From Arthrobacter citreus (lineage in GTDB: Bacteria; Actinomycetota; Actinomycetes; Actinomycetales; Micrococcaceae), in the NCBI RefSeq assembly GCF_038405225.1, contig NZ_CP151657.1, positions 62,001-126,000 of the forward strand: a DNA stretch of 64,000 nucleotides, read 5' to 3'. The stretch's first letter is position 1. Each line of letters opens with the position of its first letter. The notes beneath the pieces are model-generated. The model was not told the DNA's origin and did no database searches. It saw only the letters and a program-made list of their open reading frames with translations. This document shows, piece after piece, positions 25,590 to 34,593 of this stretch. A program made the position numbers and the translations under genes.

Positions 25590-26327
25590 ATGGATATCTG
25601 TGTGGACCGCACCGTGACGTGGGAGGGCGCCGCCAACGCCCGTGACCTCGGGGGCATTGCCCTTGCCGACGGCGCGGCTCTGGCCCCGGGCCGGATCTTC
25701 CGGATGGGGCGCTCGGAATGGCTGACTGAGAACGGCTGGCGGCAGGCGCATGACGCCGGCGTCCGCACCGTCGTCGACCTCCGGAACGAACCCGAGATCG
25801 GCCGCCGGGACACCGATCCGCGGGTTTCCCCCGAAGCCGTTGCCGGCATCACGTTCCTGAACCGGCCCACGCAGGAGGCGAAGGACCCGGAGTTCACCGC
25901 GCTGACCGGTCCCTACATGGACTCTCCACGCTTCTACCGGGAAAACCTGCGGCGCTGGCCGGAGAAGATCTCCGCCGTGATGCGCTCCATCGCTGAGGCC
26001 GGCGACGGCGCCGTGGTGATCCACTGCTCCGCCGGCCGGGACCGCACCGGCCTGATCGCGCTGCTGCTGCTGCAGCTGGCCGGTGCGGAACCCGAGGCCA
26101 TCGCCGACGACTATGAGCAGGCCGTCCGGGGCATCAACGCCTTCCACACCACCCAGGTGCACCCGCGTGAAAAGCCGCTGACGGATGACCAGCTTCGCGA
26201 ACGGGTGGCCGAAGGCCGGAAGGAACTGCTCCGCGCGCTGGACGGGTTCGACGCGGAGCAGTACCTGCTCTCAGCGGGACTTAGCCCACGGGTGCTGGAG
26301 CTGCTTCGACGCCGGATGCTGCCCTAA
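25590..26327 (+). CDS. Tyrosine-protein phosphatase (PtpB/Tyr_phosphatase3-like)
   Basis: A 245-residue phosphatase with the P-loop HCSAGRDRTG at about residues 145-154 (Cys nucleophile and Arg in the HCX5R pattern). The N terminus NARDLGGIALADGAALAPGRIFRMGRSEWLT is typical of the actinobacterial Tyr_phosphatase3 group related to mycobacterial PtpB, which acts on phosphotyrosine or phosphoinositide substrates. No signal peptide is evident. The gene stands alone, divergent from a MerR regulator, and its 3' end overlaps a small minus-strand gene by 47 bases. Confidence 0.88.
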   Translation: MDICVDRTVTWEGAANARDLGGIALADGAALAPGRIFRMGRSEWLTENGWRQAHDAGVRTVVDLRNEPEIGRRDTDPRVSPEAVAGITFLNRPTQEAKDPEFTALTGPYMDSPRFYRENLRRWPEKISAVMRSIAEAGDGAVVIHCSAGRDRTGLIALLLLQLAGAEPEAIADDYEQAVRGINAFHTTQVHPREKPLTDDQLRERVAEGRKELLRALDGFDAEQYLLSAGLSPRVLELLRRRMLP

Positions 26328-26667
26328 CCCGCTGGCAGGGACGCACTCCCTCCGGCGCTGCCAAGGAGAAAAAAGAGCGCCGGGCAGGGCTGTTGAAGCC
26401 GCCCGGAACCAGGAGCGTGGAATAGCGGGCGCACCACTGCGCCGCTCCGCCGGAACCTGCCAGCGCCAGTGCCAGGGCGGCCAGGTCATGGAACCACATC
26501 AGCTGCTGCCGGCCGTCGACAACCAGCTGGAGCAGGTCAAGATCGATATCGGCGTAGGCCTGGACATCCACCCAGTCGTCAAACCCCGCCGGACCGCCGG
26601 AGCGGCTGGCAGGGGTGTTGTGGCCGGGGATGAAGCTGACGCATGAAGTGTCACTGGAAATGCTCAC
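26281..26667 (-). CDS. Hypothetical protein, 128 residues
   Basis: I do not recognise a family. The GTG at 26665-26667 has AAAGGAA eight bases upstream, a good translation signal. The sequence has an acidic central part (FDDWVDVQAYADIDLDLLQLVVDGRQQLMWFHDLAALALALAG) that looks like a folded, partly amphipathic region, then a basic C-terminal tail. There is no signal peptide. The 3' end overlaps the convergent phosphatase gene, which is unusual and lowers confidence in its last residues. Confidence 0.5.
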   Translation of the reverse strand: MSISSDTSCVSFIPGHNTPASRSGGPAGFDDWVDVQAYADIDLDLLQLVVDGRQQLMWFHDLAALALALAGSGGAAQWCARYSTLLVPGGFNSPARRSFFSLAAPEGVRPCQRVRAASGVEAAPAPVG

Positions 26668-26908
26668 AGTGTGTTCCTTTACGGTTTGTCCTTGCCCGTG
26701 CCGGGTGGCTGCAGGCCGCTTCGTCATCCGAACCACCCGCCGAACAGTGGGGTTGGTGTGAGGCCAGTCGGAGCTTTTAGAGCCGGATCTGATCCGGCCG
26801 TTGGCCACCTCTCGTGAAGCTGAGACAACCTTAGCGCACGACGGCGACACTGGGAACCGCCGTCGTCATGCGCTTGGTGCGTGACCCCGCGCACTTCATG
26901 CATACGCA

Positions 26909-26914
26909 TAGACT
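26909..26914 (+). promoter_or_regulatory. Putative -10 of the alcohol dehydrogenase gene
   Basis: TAGACT lies 43 bases before the ATG at 26958. The sequence just upstream (CATGCATACGCATAG) contains repeated GCATA steps. No convincing -35 box. Confidence 0.35.
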
Positions 26915-26957
26915 TGGGGTTGGGGGACATTCCGCACGACGAAAGAGGATTGGAATA

Positions 26958-28004
26958 ATGCGCGCAGTTGTTTTTGAAAAGTGGCAGACCTTCCCCGAGA
27001 TCAAGGACGTGCCCCGGCCTGTGCCGGGTCCCGGAGAAGTACTGCTGAAGGTGGCCGGCGCCGGGGCCTGCCACTCCGATGTTGCTCTCTACAAGGACTT
27101 CGCCGAAGGCGCGCCCGGGTCCATTCCGCCGGCGTTCATTCTCGGGCACGAGAACTCCGGCTGGGTGGAGGAACTGGGCGAGGGCGTCACCGGTGTCGAG
27201 GTCGGTGCCGCCTACCTGGTCTATGGTCCCGTGGGCTGCGGCCGCTGCAAGGCCTGCTCCCGCGGCCAGGACACCTACTGCGAGAACGCAGCCGAGATGC
27301 CGTACCTGGGCATGGGCCTGGGCCGCGACGGAGGCATGGCGGAATACATGGTGGTTCCGGTCCGCAATCTGGTGCCCCTGGGCGACGCAGATCCCGTGGC
27401 CGCCGCCCCGCTCTCCGATGCTGCGCTGACTCCGTACCACGCGATCAAGACCGCGCTGCCGCATCTCAACGGCGGCGGTAAGTTCGCTCTCGTGATCGGT
27501 TTGGGCGGGCTGGGCCAGATGGCGGTACAGATTCTGAAGGCACTGACCGGTGCCACCGTGATCGCCACCGACATGAAGGAAGAAGCCATGGCCAAAGCCG
27601 CAGCCAGCGGTGCCATCGTTGTTCCCGGGGGTGAGGGCCAGATCGAGCGCATCCGGGAAATCACCGGAGGACGCGGAGTGGACGCAGCCTTCGACTTTGT
27701 GGGCATTGCGCCCACGGTCGCCACTGCCGCTGGTTCGATGGCCGTGCAGTCCAAACTGACCGTCGTCGGCATTGCGGGCGGCGGCTACGAGTGGAACTTC
27801 TTCAAGACCCCGTATGAGTCCACCCTGACCAACACCTACTGGGGCACCATCGAGGACCTGCATGAGGTGGTCGACATGTACCGGGCCGGTCAGATCAAGC
27901 CCGATGTGGAGCTGTTCACCATGGACCAGGCACTGGACGCCTACCGGAAGCTGGAATCCGGTCAGCTTGCCGGCCGGGCCGTCGTGGTTCCGCACGGCAA
28001 GTAA
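26958..28004 (+). CDS. NAD(P)-dependent zinc alcohol dehydrogenase
   Basis: A 348-residue medium-chain dehydrogenase. Catalytic zinc ligands are seen in AGACHSDVAL (Cys) and LGHENSGWVEELGEG (His-Glu), the structural zinc set in GPVGCGRCKACSRGQDTYCEN, and the Rossmann motif in VIGLGGLGQMAVQI. The substrate, probably a primary or secondary alcohol, cannot be fixed. ATG 26958 with AGAGGAT upstream is better than the open frame to 26868, which crosses the promoter. It is a single-gene unit closed by a hairpin. Confidence 0.9.
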   Translation: MRAVVFEKWQTFPEIKDVPRPVPGPGEVLLKVAGAGACHSDVALYKDFAEGAPGSIPPAFILGHENSGWVEELGEGVTGVEVGAAYLVYGPVGCGRCKACSRGQDTYCENAAEMPYLGMGLGRDGGMAEYMVVPVRNLVPLGDADPVAAAPLSDAALTPYHAIKTALPHLNGGGKFALVIGLGGLGQMAVQILKALTGATVIATDMKEEAMAKAAASGAIVVPGGEGQIERIREITGGRGVDAAFDFVGIAPTVATAAGSMAVQSKLTVVGIAGGGYEWNFFKTPYESTLTNTYWGTIEDLHEVVDMYRAGQIKPDVELFTMDQALDAYRKLESGQLAGRAVVVPHGK

Positions 28005-28019
28005 CAACCCGGCAGGGCC

Positions 28020-28058
28020 GACGGCGGTGCCTCCTTCCGGAGAGGGGGCACCGCCGTC
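28020..28058. terminator. Hairpin between the convergent dehydrogenase and LLM genes
   Basis: GACGGCGGTGCC and GGCACCGCCGTC form a perfect 12-bp stem with a 15-base loop, 16 bases after the dehydrogenase stop and 30 bases from the LLM stop. There is no T tract on either strand, so it may act as a weak bidirectional terminator or mRNA end stabiliser. Confidence 0.55.
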
Positions 28059-28088
28059 GTCGTCCCGGCCCGCAGCCAGCTCGTCCAA

Positions 28089-29108
28089 TTAGCGCCAGCC
28101 GGCTGCCGGAGCAACGTGCTTCATGATGTTCTCCAGCAGCTGCGTGTTGTAGTCCACGCCCAGCTGATTGGGAACGGTGATCAGCACGGTGTCGGCGTCC
28201 CGGACCGCGGCGTCGCCGGCGAGCTGTTCGGCGATGACGTCCGGTTCTCCGATGTAGCTCTTGCCGAAACGGGCCAGCCCGCCGTCCAGCGTGCCCACCT
28301 GGTCCCGGGTATCGGCCAGGGCGCGGAGCCCGAAGTACCGCCGGTCCTCGTCCGTCACCAGCGGAATGACGCTGCGGCTCACGGAAACCCGCGGCGTGCC
28401 CTCGTGTCCTGACTCGGCCCAGGCCGAGCGGTACAGGGCTATCTGCTCTGCCTGCAGCTGGTCAAAGGGAACGCCGGTGTCCTCAGTCAGCAAGGTTGAG
28501 CTCATCAGGTTCATGCCCTGCTGCCCCGTCCATTTGGCCGTGGCCCGCGTGCCTGAACCCCACCAGATCCGGTTGCTAAGTGAAGGCGACTGGGGTTCCA
28601 CCGACAGCGTTCCGGAGGTGCCCGTCATCACCGGATCCGCGGGCGCAAGGCCGGCGCCGGCGATGGCGGCACGGAATACGAGGGTGTGTTTGCGGGCCTC
28701 ATCGGCGTCGGTGTTCCCGTCGGCCGGAACGTAACCGAAGGCCTCATAGCCGCGCAGGGCAGGTTCAGGGGATCCCCGGCTCAGGCCCAGCTGCAGCCGC
28801 CCGCCGCTGATCAGGTCCGCGGCAGCTGCTTCCTCGGCCATGTAGAGGGGATTTTCATACCGCATGTCGATCACCGCGGTGCCCAGTTCCAGAGTGCTGG
28901 TCCGGGCCGCCATGGCCGACAGCAGCGGGAACGGAGCCGCGAACTGGGGAGCGAAATGGTGCACCCGGAGATACGCTCCGTTGACTCCGAGGTCCTCCGC
29001 AGCCACCGCCAGGTCGATGGTCTGCAGCAGCGCGTCACGGGCAGTGCGGACAAAGGATCCCTGCACATCCCGGTAATGTCCAAAGGACAGGAAACCGATG
29101 TTCTTCAT
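28089..29108 (-). CDS. LLM class flavin-dependent oxidoreductase
   Basis: A 339-residue luciferase-like (beta/alpha)8 flavoprotein. Features include NIGFLSFGHYRDVQGSF, YLRVHHFAPQFAAPFPLLSAMAARTSTLELGTAVIDMRYENPLYMAEEAAAADLISGGRLQLGLSRGSP in family order, and the later FGKSYIGEPDVIAEQL segment. Members use FMNH2 or F420; which cofactor applies here is unclear. The ATG at 29106-29108 agrees with the family N terminus; the open frame to 29507 overlaps the divergent hydrolase gene. The substrate is unknown. Confidence 0.87.
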   Translation of the reverse strand: MKNIGFLSFGHYRDVQGSFVRTARDALLQTIDLAVAAEDLGVNGAYLRVHHFAPQFAAPFPLLSAMAARTSTLELGTAVIDMRYENPLYMAEEAAAADLISGGRLQLGLSRGSPEPALRGYEAFGYVPADGNTDADEARKHTLVFRAAIAGAGLAPADPVMTGTSGTLSVEPQSPSLSNRIWWGSGTRATAKWTGQQGMNLMSSTLLTEDTGVPFDQLQAEQIALYRSAWAESGHEGTPRVSVSRSVIPLVTDEDRRYFGLRALADTRDQVGTLDGGLARFGKSYIGEPDVIAEQLAGDAAVRDADTVLITVPNQLGVDYNTQLLENIMKHVAPAAGWR

Positions 29109-29205
29109 GTTCAGGCACAGCGCCGGTTCCCGAAGAGATATTCCCCAAAAAAGCATCCCGGATCCGGCACCGGCTGGATACGCGGCGAAGGAAGGCGGAA
29201 ACAGC

Positions 29206-29757
29206 ATGCACCTGACCATGGTCCCCGGCATTGGCGGTTCCAATGACGCACACTGGCAAAGCCTGTGGCAGGCCGGTGCGGCGGAAATGTCCCGGATTTC
29301 GCCGTCGTCCTGGGATGACCCGAACCTGGAAAATTGGCTGGACGCGCTCGACGACGCCGCCGGCCGCCGCGCCGGCGACACCATCCTGGTGGCCCACAGC
29401 CTGGGCTGCCTGGCCTCGGCTGAATGGCTGCTGCGCAATCCCGGCGGTGCCCGCGGCGTACTGCTGGTTGCGCCGCCGGACCCGGCCGAACCGGCATTTC
29501 CCGACACCGCCGGTTCCTTCCGGGATCCGAGGCTTCAGCCGCTCCCCGTGCCCGGACTCCTGGTGGCCAGCGAAAATGATCCGTACTGCACCCTGCCGGG
29601 AGCGCGGCTGCTGGCCGGAGCGTGGGGTGTTCCACTGGTCGACGCCGGCGCACTGGCGCACATCAACGATGAGAGCGGCGTGGGGGACTGGCAGCAGGGA
29701 CGGAACTTGCTGACCGCGTTTGCCGCCGGGCTGGGCGCAACCGTGTTTCCCGGGTAA
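29206..29757 (+). CDS. RBBP9/YdeN family alpha/beta hydrolase
   Basis: A 183-residue small serine hydrolase. The nucleophile elbow is VAHSLGCLAS (Ser in G/AHSLG), Asp in ASENDPYC and His in AHINDESGVGDW, giving a complete triad. The tail QGRNLLTAF is typical of the family. ATG 29206 has GGAAGG upstream. It is divergent from the LLM gene and followed after 10 bases by a DNA ligase whose -10 overlaps this gene's stop codon. The substrate is unknown. Confidence 0.85.
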   Translation: MHLTMVPGIGGSNDAHWQSLWQAGAAEMSRISPSSWDDPNLENWLDALDDAAGRRAGDTILVAHSLGCLASAEWLLRNPGGARGVLLVAPPDPAEPAFPDTAGSFRDPRLQPLPVPGLLVASENDPYCTLPGARLLAGAWGVPLVDAGALAHINDESGVGDWQQGRNLLTAFAAGLGATVFPG

Positions 29758-29767
29758 GAATGGGCGC

Positions 29768-30847
29768 ATGAGACTTCCGGTCCTGCCGCCCGTGGCCCCC
29801 ATGCTGGCCAAAGCCGTCAATTCCCTGCCTGAGGGCGAGTATTCCTACGAGCCCAAATGGGACGGTTTCCGTTCCATCATCTTCCGGGACGGGGATGAGC
29901 TGGAGATCGGCAGCCGCAACGAAAAACCGATGACCCGCTACTTTCCCGAGCTCGTTCAGTCGCTCAAGGACAACCTGCCCGAGCGCTGCGTGGTGGACGG
30001 CGAGATTATCCTGATCAGTGCTTCCGGCGAACGGTTGGACTTCGAAGTGCTGCAGCAGCGCATCCATCCCGCGGCCAGCCGGGTGAAGCTGCTCGCGGAG
30101 CAGACTCCGGCGGCCTTCGCGGCTTTTGACCTGCTGGCCCTCGGTGACGACAGCTACCTGGACCGGCCGTATGCGGAACGCCGCGCAGCGCTGGCAGAAG
30201 CTCTGGCCGGAGCGCAGGCGCCGGTATACCTCACCGCCGCCACCACCGATCCGGCAACCGCGCAGCGCTGGTTCGGCGAATTCGAGGGTGCCGGTCTGGA
30301 CGGAATTGTGGCCAAGCCGCTCGGGGATATCTATCAGCCGGGCAAGCGGACCATGGCGAAGTACAAGCATGAGCGGACCGCGGACTGCGTGCTGGCCGGC
30401 TACCGGGTGCACAAGAGCGGGCCCGACGCCGTGGGCTCGCTCCTGCTGGGTATTTACAACGACGACGGCGACCTCACCAACGTGGGCGTAGCCGGCGCCT
30501 TCAGCATGGCACGGCGGCGGGAACTGTTCACCGAACTGCAGCCGCTCATCTCAGACTCCGCGGACCACCCGTGGACGGCGGACAAGCAGGACGCCGGCAC
30601 ACGCACTCCGCGCAATTCCGAGGGCAGCCGCTGGAGCGGAGACAAGGACCTGTCCTTTGTGCCGCTGCGTCCCGAGCGGGTGGTGGAGGTCAAGTACGAC
30701 CACATGGAAGGTGAGCGGTTCCGGCACACCGCCCAGTTCCTGCGCTGGCGGCCGGACCGGACACCTGAGTCCTGCACCTATGACCAGCTGGAGGAGCCGG
30801 TGAAGTTTGACCTGGCCGAGGTGCTGACCGTTCGGGCCGGGGCGTAG
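29768..30847 (+). CDS. ligC: ATP-dependent DNA ligase (LigC type)
   Basis: A 359-residue ligase with the adenylation lysine in EPKWDGFRSI (KxDG, about residues 31-40), followed by GSRNEKPMTRYFPEL (motif III region upstream), VDGEIILI, AAFDLLAL, DGIVAKPLGDIY and KYKHERTADCVLAGY (motifs up to V). It has the nucleotidyltransferase and OB-fold core only, as in mycobacterial LigC, which works in short-patch repair. No Ku or LigD gene is nearby. ATG 29768 is preceded by AAGAAT plus six bases, suggesting a leaderless message of its own. Confidence 0.9.
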   Translation: MRLPVLPPVAPMLAKAVNSLPEGEYSYEPKWDGFRSIIFRDGDELEIGSRNEKPMTRYFPELVQSLKDNLPERCVVDGEIILISASGERLDFEVLQQRIHPAASRVKLLAEQTPAAFAAFDLLALGDDSYLDRPYAERRAALAEALAGAQAPVYLTAATTDPATAQRWFGEFEGAGLDGIVAKPLGDIYQPGKRTMAKYKHERTADCVLAGYRVHKSGPDAVGSLLLGIYNDDGDLTNVGVAGAFSMARRRELFTELQPLISDSADHPWTADKQDAGTRTPRNSEGSRWSGDKDLSFVPLRPERVVEVKYDHMEGERFRHTAQFLRWRPDRTPESCTYDQLEEPVKFDLAEVLTVRAGA

Positions 30848-30930
30848 CCACTCCCGTCGGGACGAAGTCAACCGTCCCGGGCCGAAGCCGTCCCGTGCCG
30901 GGGAAGCTGCGATCAGTCAGCCGCGATCAG

Positions 30931-32031
30931 TCAGCCACGTCCCCGGCAGCCGCCGTCCCCCTTGCCGTTCCGATTCAGGAAGTCCACGGCTTCCACGATG
31001 GCCGGCAGATATCCCTCGCAGTAGCCGGCAGCGGTGGGATGCAGGCCAAACTGCACGTCCGGGGGGAGGATCCAGGATTCCGCGGATCCAATGCCGTGGC
31101 CGGCAAACACCTCAGTGACGTCCACAAACGTGCCGTCGCCAACCTGCTGCGCCACAACTGCGTTAAGGGCGTCGGTTCCGGCGTTAAACAGGTTCTGCGC
31201 TTCAATGCTGAGGGCTCCGGGGGTGGTGCCATCAAACAGGTGCGGATATCCGGCCACCACGAGTTCGGCCCGGGGTGCGGCCTCGCGAATCGCGGCGAAG
31301 CTGGCCTGAAGCTGGGGCACGACGGCGGTCTCGGCAAAGTTTTGGGCCGCTGCAAGAGCCGGGGCGCAGGTTTCCGGAAGCACATCTCCCAAACAGGCAG
31401 CCACTACGGACCCGAACTGCACGTCGTTGCCGCTGATCGTGACGGTGACCAAATCGGTTTGACGGTTCAGGAGATCGGCAGAGACAGCGGCGGAGATTTG
31501 CTCGGGCAGGTCCACGGGGCCGGCAGGGGGAGCAGGTTCGGTGGTGAGAGCGGTGGCGCCGGCGCAGGCTTGGAAGCTGTCCAGTTCCACGCGCGGCAGT
31601 GCATCCAGCAGAGTGGGGTACCCCTCGGCGGTCCGGCCGCAGGCATCCAGGACGGGGCCGCCGCCGTAGCCTGAAGCGTAGGAGTCACCGAACGCCACGT
31701 AATCGACGGTCCGGTTCCGGCCGTGGCCGTGCCCCCGGCCGTCCCCGTGACCGCCGCCCCAGCCGCGCCCGTCGCCTCCACCACCGCGCCCGTCGCCTCC
31801 ACTGCCGCGCCCCTCACCACCACGCCCCTCACCACCACGCCCGTCGGGCCATGCCTGCTGGTCCGCGGAGCTGACCGTCACCGTGGAGGCGCCGGCCGGA
31901 GCTGCGGCACCGGCGAGCAGACCAGTGAGGCCAAGCGTCAGCGCGATGACAAACCCGGCCCGCCGCAGCCGGGGTGCCGTACTGCACCCGGGATGGGATC
32001 CAAAGGTTGTTGGGGCTTCAAAGTTCCGCAT
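30931..32031 (-). CDS. Secreted SGNH/GDSL hydrolase with Gly/Arg/Asp-rich linker
   Basis: A 366-residue exported esterase-like protein. Residues 1-48 form a long signal peptide (hydrophobic FVIALTLGLTGLLAGAAAPAGA). Residues about 60-105 are a low-complexity linker of repeated DGRGGEGRG and GGDGRGGG units ending in GHGHGRNR. The catalytic domain starts with VDYVAFGDSYASGYGG (GDSY block I), continues with VTISGNDVQFG (block III) and ends with the Asp/His segment LHPTAAGYCEGYLPAI. Disulfide-forming cysteines fit the lipase/esterase group related to Streptomyces SCO7513. ATG 32031 has AGGAGCG upstream. Substrate unknown. Confidence 0.88.
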   Translation of the reverse strand: MRNFEAPTTFGSHPGCSTAPRLRRAGFVIALTLGLTGLLAGAAAPAGASTVTVSSADQQAWPDGRGGEGRGGEGRGSGGDGRGGGGDGRGWGGGHGDGRGHGHGRNRTVDYVAFGDSYASGYGGGPVLDACGRTAEGYPTLLDALPRVELDSFQACAGATALTTEPAPPAGPVDLPEQISAAVSADLLNRQTDLVTVTISGNDVQFGSVVAACLGDVLPETCAPALAAAQNFAETAVVPQLQASFAAIREAAPRAELVVAGYPHLFDGTTPGALSIEAQNLFNAGTDALNAVVAQQVGDGTFVDVTEVFAGHGIGSAESWILPPDVQFGLHPTAAGYCEGYLPAIVEAVDFLNRNGKGDGGCRGRG

Positions 32032-32200
32032 GATCGCTCCTCTGCGAGTCCGGATACGCGCTCAAACCCTAGTCCCGCGGTCATGTCCAAGAGGAGTCTG
32101 GTGTCCGGAAACGGGTAGATTTCCCGTGGTTTACCTCGGAAGCCTTCTTTCAGTAGTAAGGGTGTGCGGCACTCCATCCTCCTGTAGCCTGATCCCTATT

Positions 32201-32218
32201 ACCGACCGTCCGGTCAGT
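32201..32218 (+). promoter_or_regulatory. PaaR-type operator upstream of paaZ
   Basis: ACCGACCG-TC-CGGTCAGT matches the palindrome ACTGACCG-NN-CGGTCAGT at 15 of 16 positions, the best copy in the window. It sits 135 bases before the paaZ ATG in a 321-base gap that otherwise holds no gene; the leader from here to the start shows no further clear signal except AAAGGG before the ATG. Confidence 0.85.
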
Positions 32219-32352
32219 TATGCAGCGGTGCCCCTCCCGCTCACTGCGGGGCCTCATCTCCGGTTACCGCCGGGACTGCCTGCCGCACTGCCCGGACGAA
32301 GCCGCCCGCCGCACGGCCGGCCGGATCAACGTTGTGAAAGGGCCTGTCAAAG

Positions 32353-34443
32353 ATGACCTCAACCGCCATAGACGTTTCCATTGTCCCCAGCTACGTCCGC
32401 GACTCCTGGTGGACTCCCGACCGCTCCGAGCTCACGGCCGCGGAACCAGCCGAAGTGCGGGACGCCAGCACCGGAGAGTCCCTGGCGCTGGTCAGCACCG
32501 CTGGACTGGACCTTGCCGCCGCCGTCGAACACGCCCGCACCGTTGGCCGCCGCGGACTGCAGCAGCTCACCTTTCACCAGCGGGCCCTGAAGCTGAAAGA
32601 ACTCGCGGGCTATCTGAACGCCCACCGTGACGAGCTGTACGAGGTCTCCGCCCGCAGCGGCGCCACCCGCACCGACTCGCTGGTGGACATCGACGGCGGC
32701 ATCGGCGTGCTGTTCACCTTCGGCTCGAAGGGCCGCCGCGAACTGCCCAACTCCACGGTGCTGGTGGATGGCCCGCCCGAAGCGCTGTCCAGGGACGGCT
32801 CCTTCATTGGCGAGCACATTTACACCTCCCTGCCCGGGGTGGCAGTGCAGATCAACGCCTTCAACTTTCCGGTCTGGGGCATGCTGGAGAAGCTCGCACC
32901 GGCGTTTATTGCGGGGCTGCCCAGCATCGTCAAACCGGCGACACCCACTGGCTATTTGGCGGCGGAAGCGGTGCGGCTGATCGTGGATTCCGGGATTCTT
33001 CCAGCCGGTTCCCTGCAGCTGATCTCCGGCTCCGCCCGCGACCTGCTGGATCATTTGGACTACCGCGACTATGTGTCCTTCACCGGTTCCGCCTCCACAG
33101 CCGAGCGGCTCAAGGCACATCCGAACGTGGCGGAGGGCGGCGTCCGCTTCACCTGCGAGACCGACTCGCTGAACGCCGCCATCCTCGGCCCGGACGCTGC
33201 GCCAGGCTCCCCCGAGTTCGAAGCCTTCGTGAAATCCCTGGTCACCGAGATCACCGTGAAGGCCGGCCAGAAGTGCACAAGTATCCGCCGCGCCATTGTG
33301 CCCGCAGCCCTGGTGGACGACGTCGTGGCCGCCGCCGGGAAACGCATCGACGAGCGAGTGGTCCTGGGCGATCCGCGCGCCGACGGGGTGACCATGGGGG
33401 CACTGGCCTCCGTTGAGCAGCTCGAGGGCGTGCGCTCCTCCGTCCAGGCACTGCTCGACGCCGGTGCCAACCTTGCCTACGGTTCGCTGCAGGCTCCGGA
33501 AGTGGTCCGCGCTGACGGAACACGTGGGCCCGCAGCCGACGGCGCTTTCCTGGCTCCGATACTGCTGACCTGGGATGACACCGAGGCGGATGCCCTGCAC
33601 TCGGTGGAGGCCTTCGGCCCCGTGGCCTCGGTTATCGGCTACCACGAGGTTGGCGACGCCGTGCGCCTGGCTGCCCGGGGAGGCGGATCCTTGGTGGCCA
33701 CCGTGTGCACCAATGATCCGGACACCGCGCGGGAGCTGACGCTCGGCATCGCCGGACACCACGGCCGGGTGCTGATCCTGAACCGCGAGGACGCCCGGAC
33801 CTCCACCGGACACGGCTCGCCCGTGCCGCACCTCATCCACGGCGGCCCCGGACGTGCCGGCGGCGGTGAAGAACTCGGCGGCATCCGCTCGGTGCTGCAC
33901 CACATGCAGCGCACCGCAGTTCAGGGATCACCTAACATGCTCACTGCGCTGACCGGCGTCTGGCACACCGGCGCGGACCGGAACTTCGATGCCACCCATC
34001 CCTTCCGCAAGGACCTTGCCGCTCTGAAGATTGGCGACGCCGTCCGGTCGGAGCTGCGCGAAGTCACGCTGGCCGACATAGACGCCTTTGCCCGCACCAC
34101 CGGGGACACCTTCTACGCACATACCAACGCCGAAGCCGCCGAGGCCAACCCCTTCTTCCCGGGAATCGTGGCCCACGGCTACCTGCTGTTGTCCTGGGCG
34201 GCCGGGTTGTTCGTGGATCCGGCGCCGGGGCCCGTGCTGGCCAATTACGGCCTGGAGAACCTGCGGTTCATCACGCCGGTGGCCGCCGGCGACTCCATCC
34301 GGGTCACGCTGACGGCCAAAAAAATCACTCCGCGCGAAACGGACGAGTACGGCGAAGTGGCCTGGGACGCGCTGCTGACCAACCAGAACGACGACGTCGT
34401 GGCCACCTATGACGTGCTGACCCTCGTGGCCAAGCACAGCTAG
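32353..34443 (+). CDS. paaZ: Phenylacetate degradation bifunctional protein PaaZ
   Basis: A 696-residue fusion. Residues about 1-530 form an aldehyde dehydrogenase with the Glu in FTCETDSLN and the catalytic Cys in VKAGQKCTSIRR. Residues about 545-690 form a MaoC-like (R)-hydratase domain (TTGDTFYAHTNAEAAEANPFFPGIVAHGYLLLSW) that hydrolyses oxepin-CoA. Together they open the ring and oxidise the resulting semialdehyde to 3-oxo-5,6-dehydrosuberyl-CoA. Length equals E. coli PaaZ (681) plus a few residues. It stands alone with its own operator rather than in the paaABCDE operon. Confidence 0.94.
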   Translation: MTSTAIDVSIVPSYVRDSWWTPDRSELTAAEPAEVRDASTGESLALVSTAGLDLAAAVEHARTVGRRGLQQLTFHQRALKLKELAGYLNAHRDELYEVSARSGATRTDSLVDIDGGIGVLFTFGSKGRRELPNSTVLVDGPPEALSRDGSFIGEHIYTSLPGVAVQINAFNFPVWGMLEKLAPAFIAGLPSIVKPATPTGYLAAEAVRLIVDSGILPAGSLQLISGSARDLLDHLDYRDYVSFTGSASTAERLKAHPNVAEGGVRFTCETDSLNAAILGPDAAPGSPEFEAFVKSLVTEITVKAGQKCTSIRRAIVPAALVDDVVAAAGKRIDERVVLGDPRADGVTMGALASVEQLEGVRSSVQALLDAGANLAYGSLQAPEVVRADGTRGPAADGAFLAPILLTWDDTEADALHSVEAFGPVASVIGYHEVGDAVRLAARGGGSLVATVCTNDPDTARELTLGIAGHHGRVLILNREDARTSTGHGSPVPHLIHGGPGRAGGGEELGGIRSVLHHMQRTAVQGSPNMLTALTGVWHTGADRNFDATHPFRKDLAALKIGDAVRSELREVTLADIDAFARTTGDTFYAHTNAEAAEANPFFPGIVAHGYLLLSWAAGLFVDPAPGPVLANYGLENLRFITPVAAGDSIRVTLTAKKITPRETDEYGEVAWDALLTNQNDDVVATYDVLTLVAKHS

Positions 34444-34593
34444 GGCTGCCACGGGCTCTCCCGCGGGTCATGATTCGGGCAGGTAGTTGGTCTCAAAAGA
34501 CGGGTATCCACGGGGCGGGTATTGGTCTGCTGAAGGCTATTTAAGGCTGTTTTCGGGGGCGGAAATGTCAGAGGCGGATGAAAGCCTGAAGGC

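Noticed and set aside
26868-26957. Upstream start of the alcohol dehydrogenase
   Set aside because: The extra 30 residues include the -10 box and lack homology; ATG 26958 has a proper ribosome binding site.
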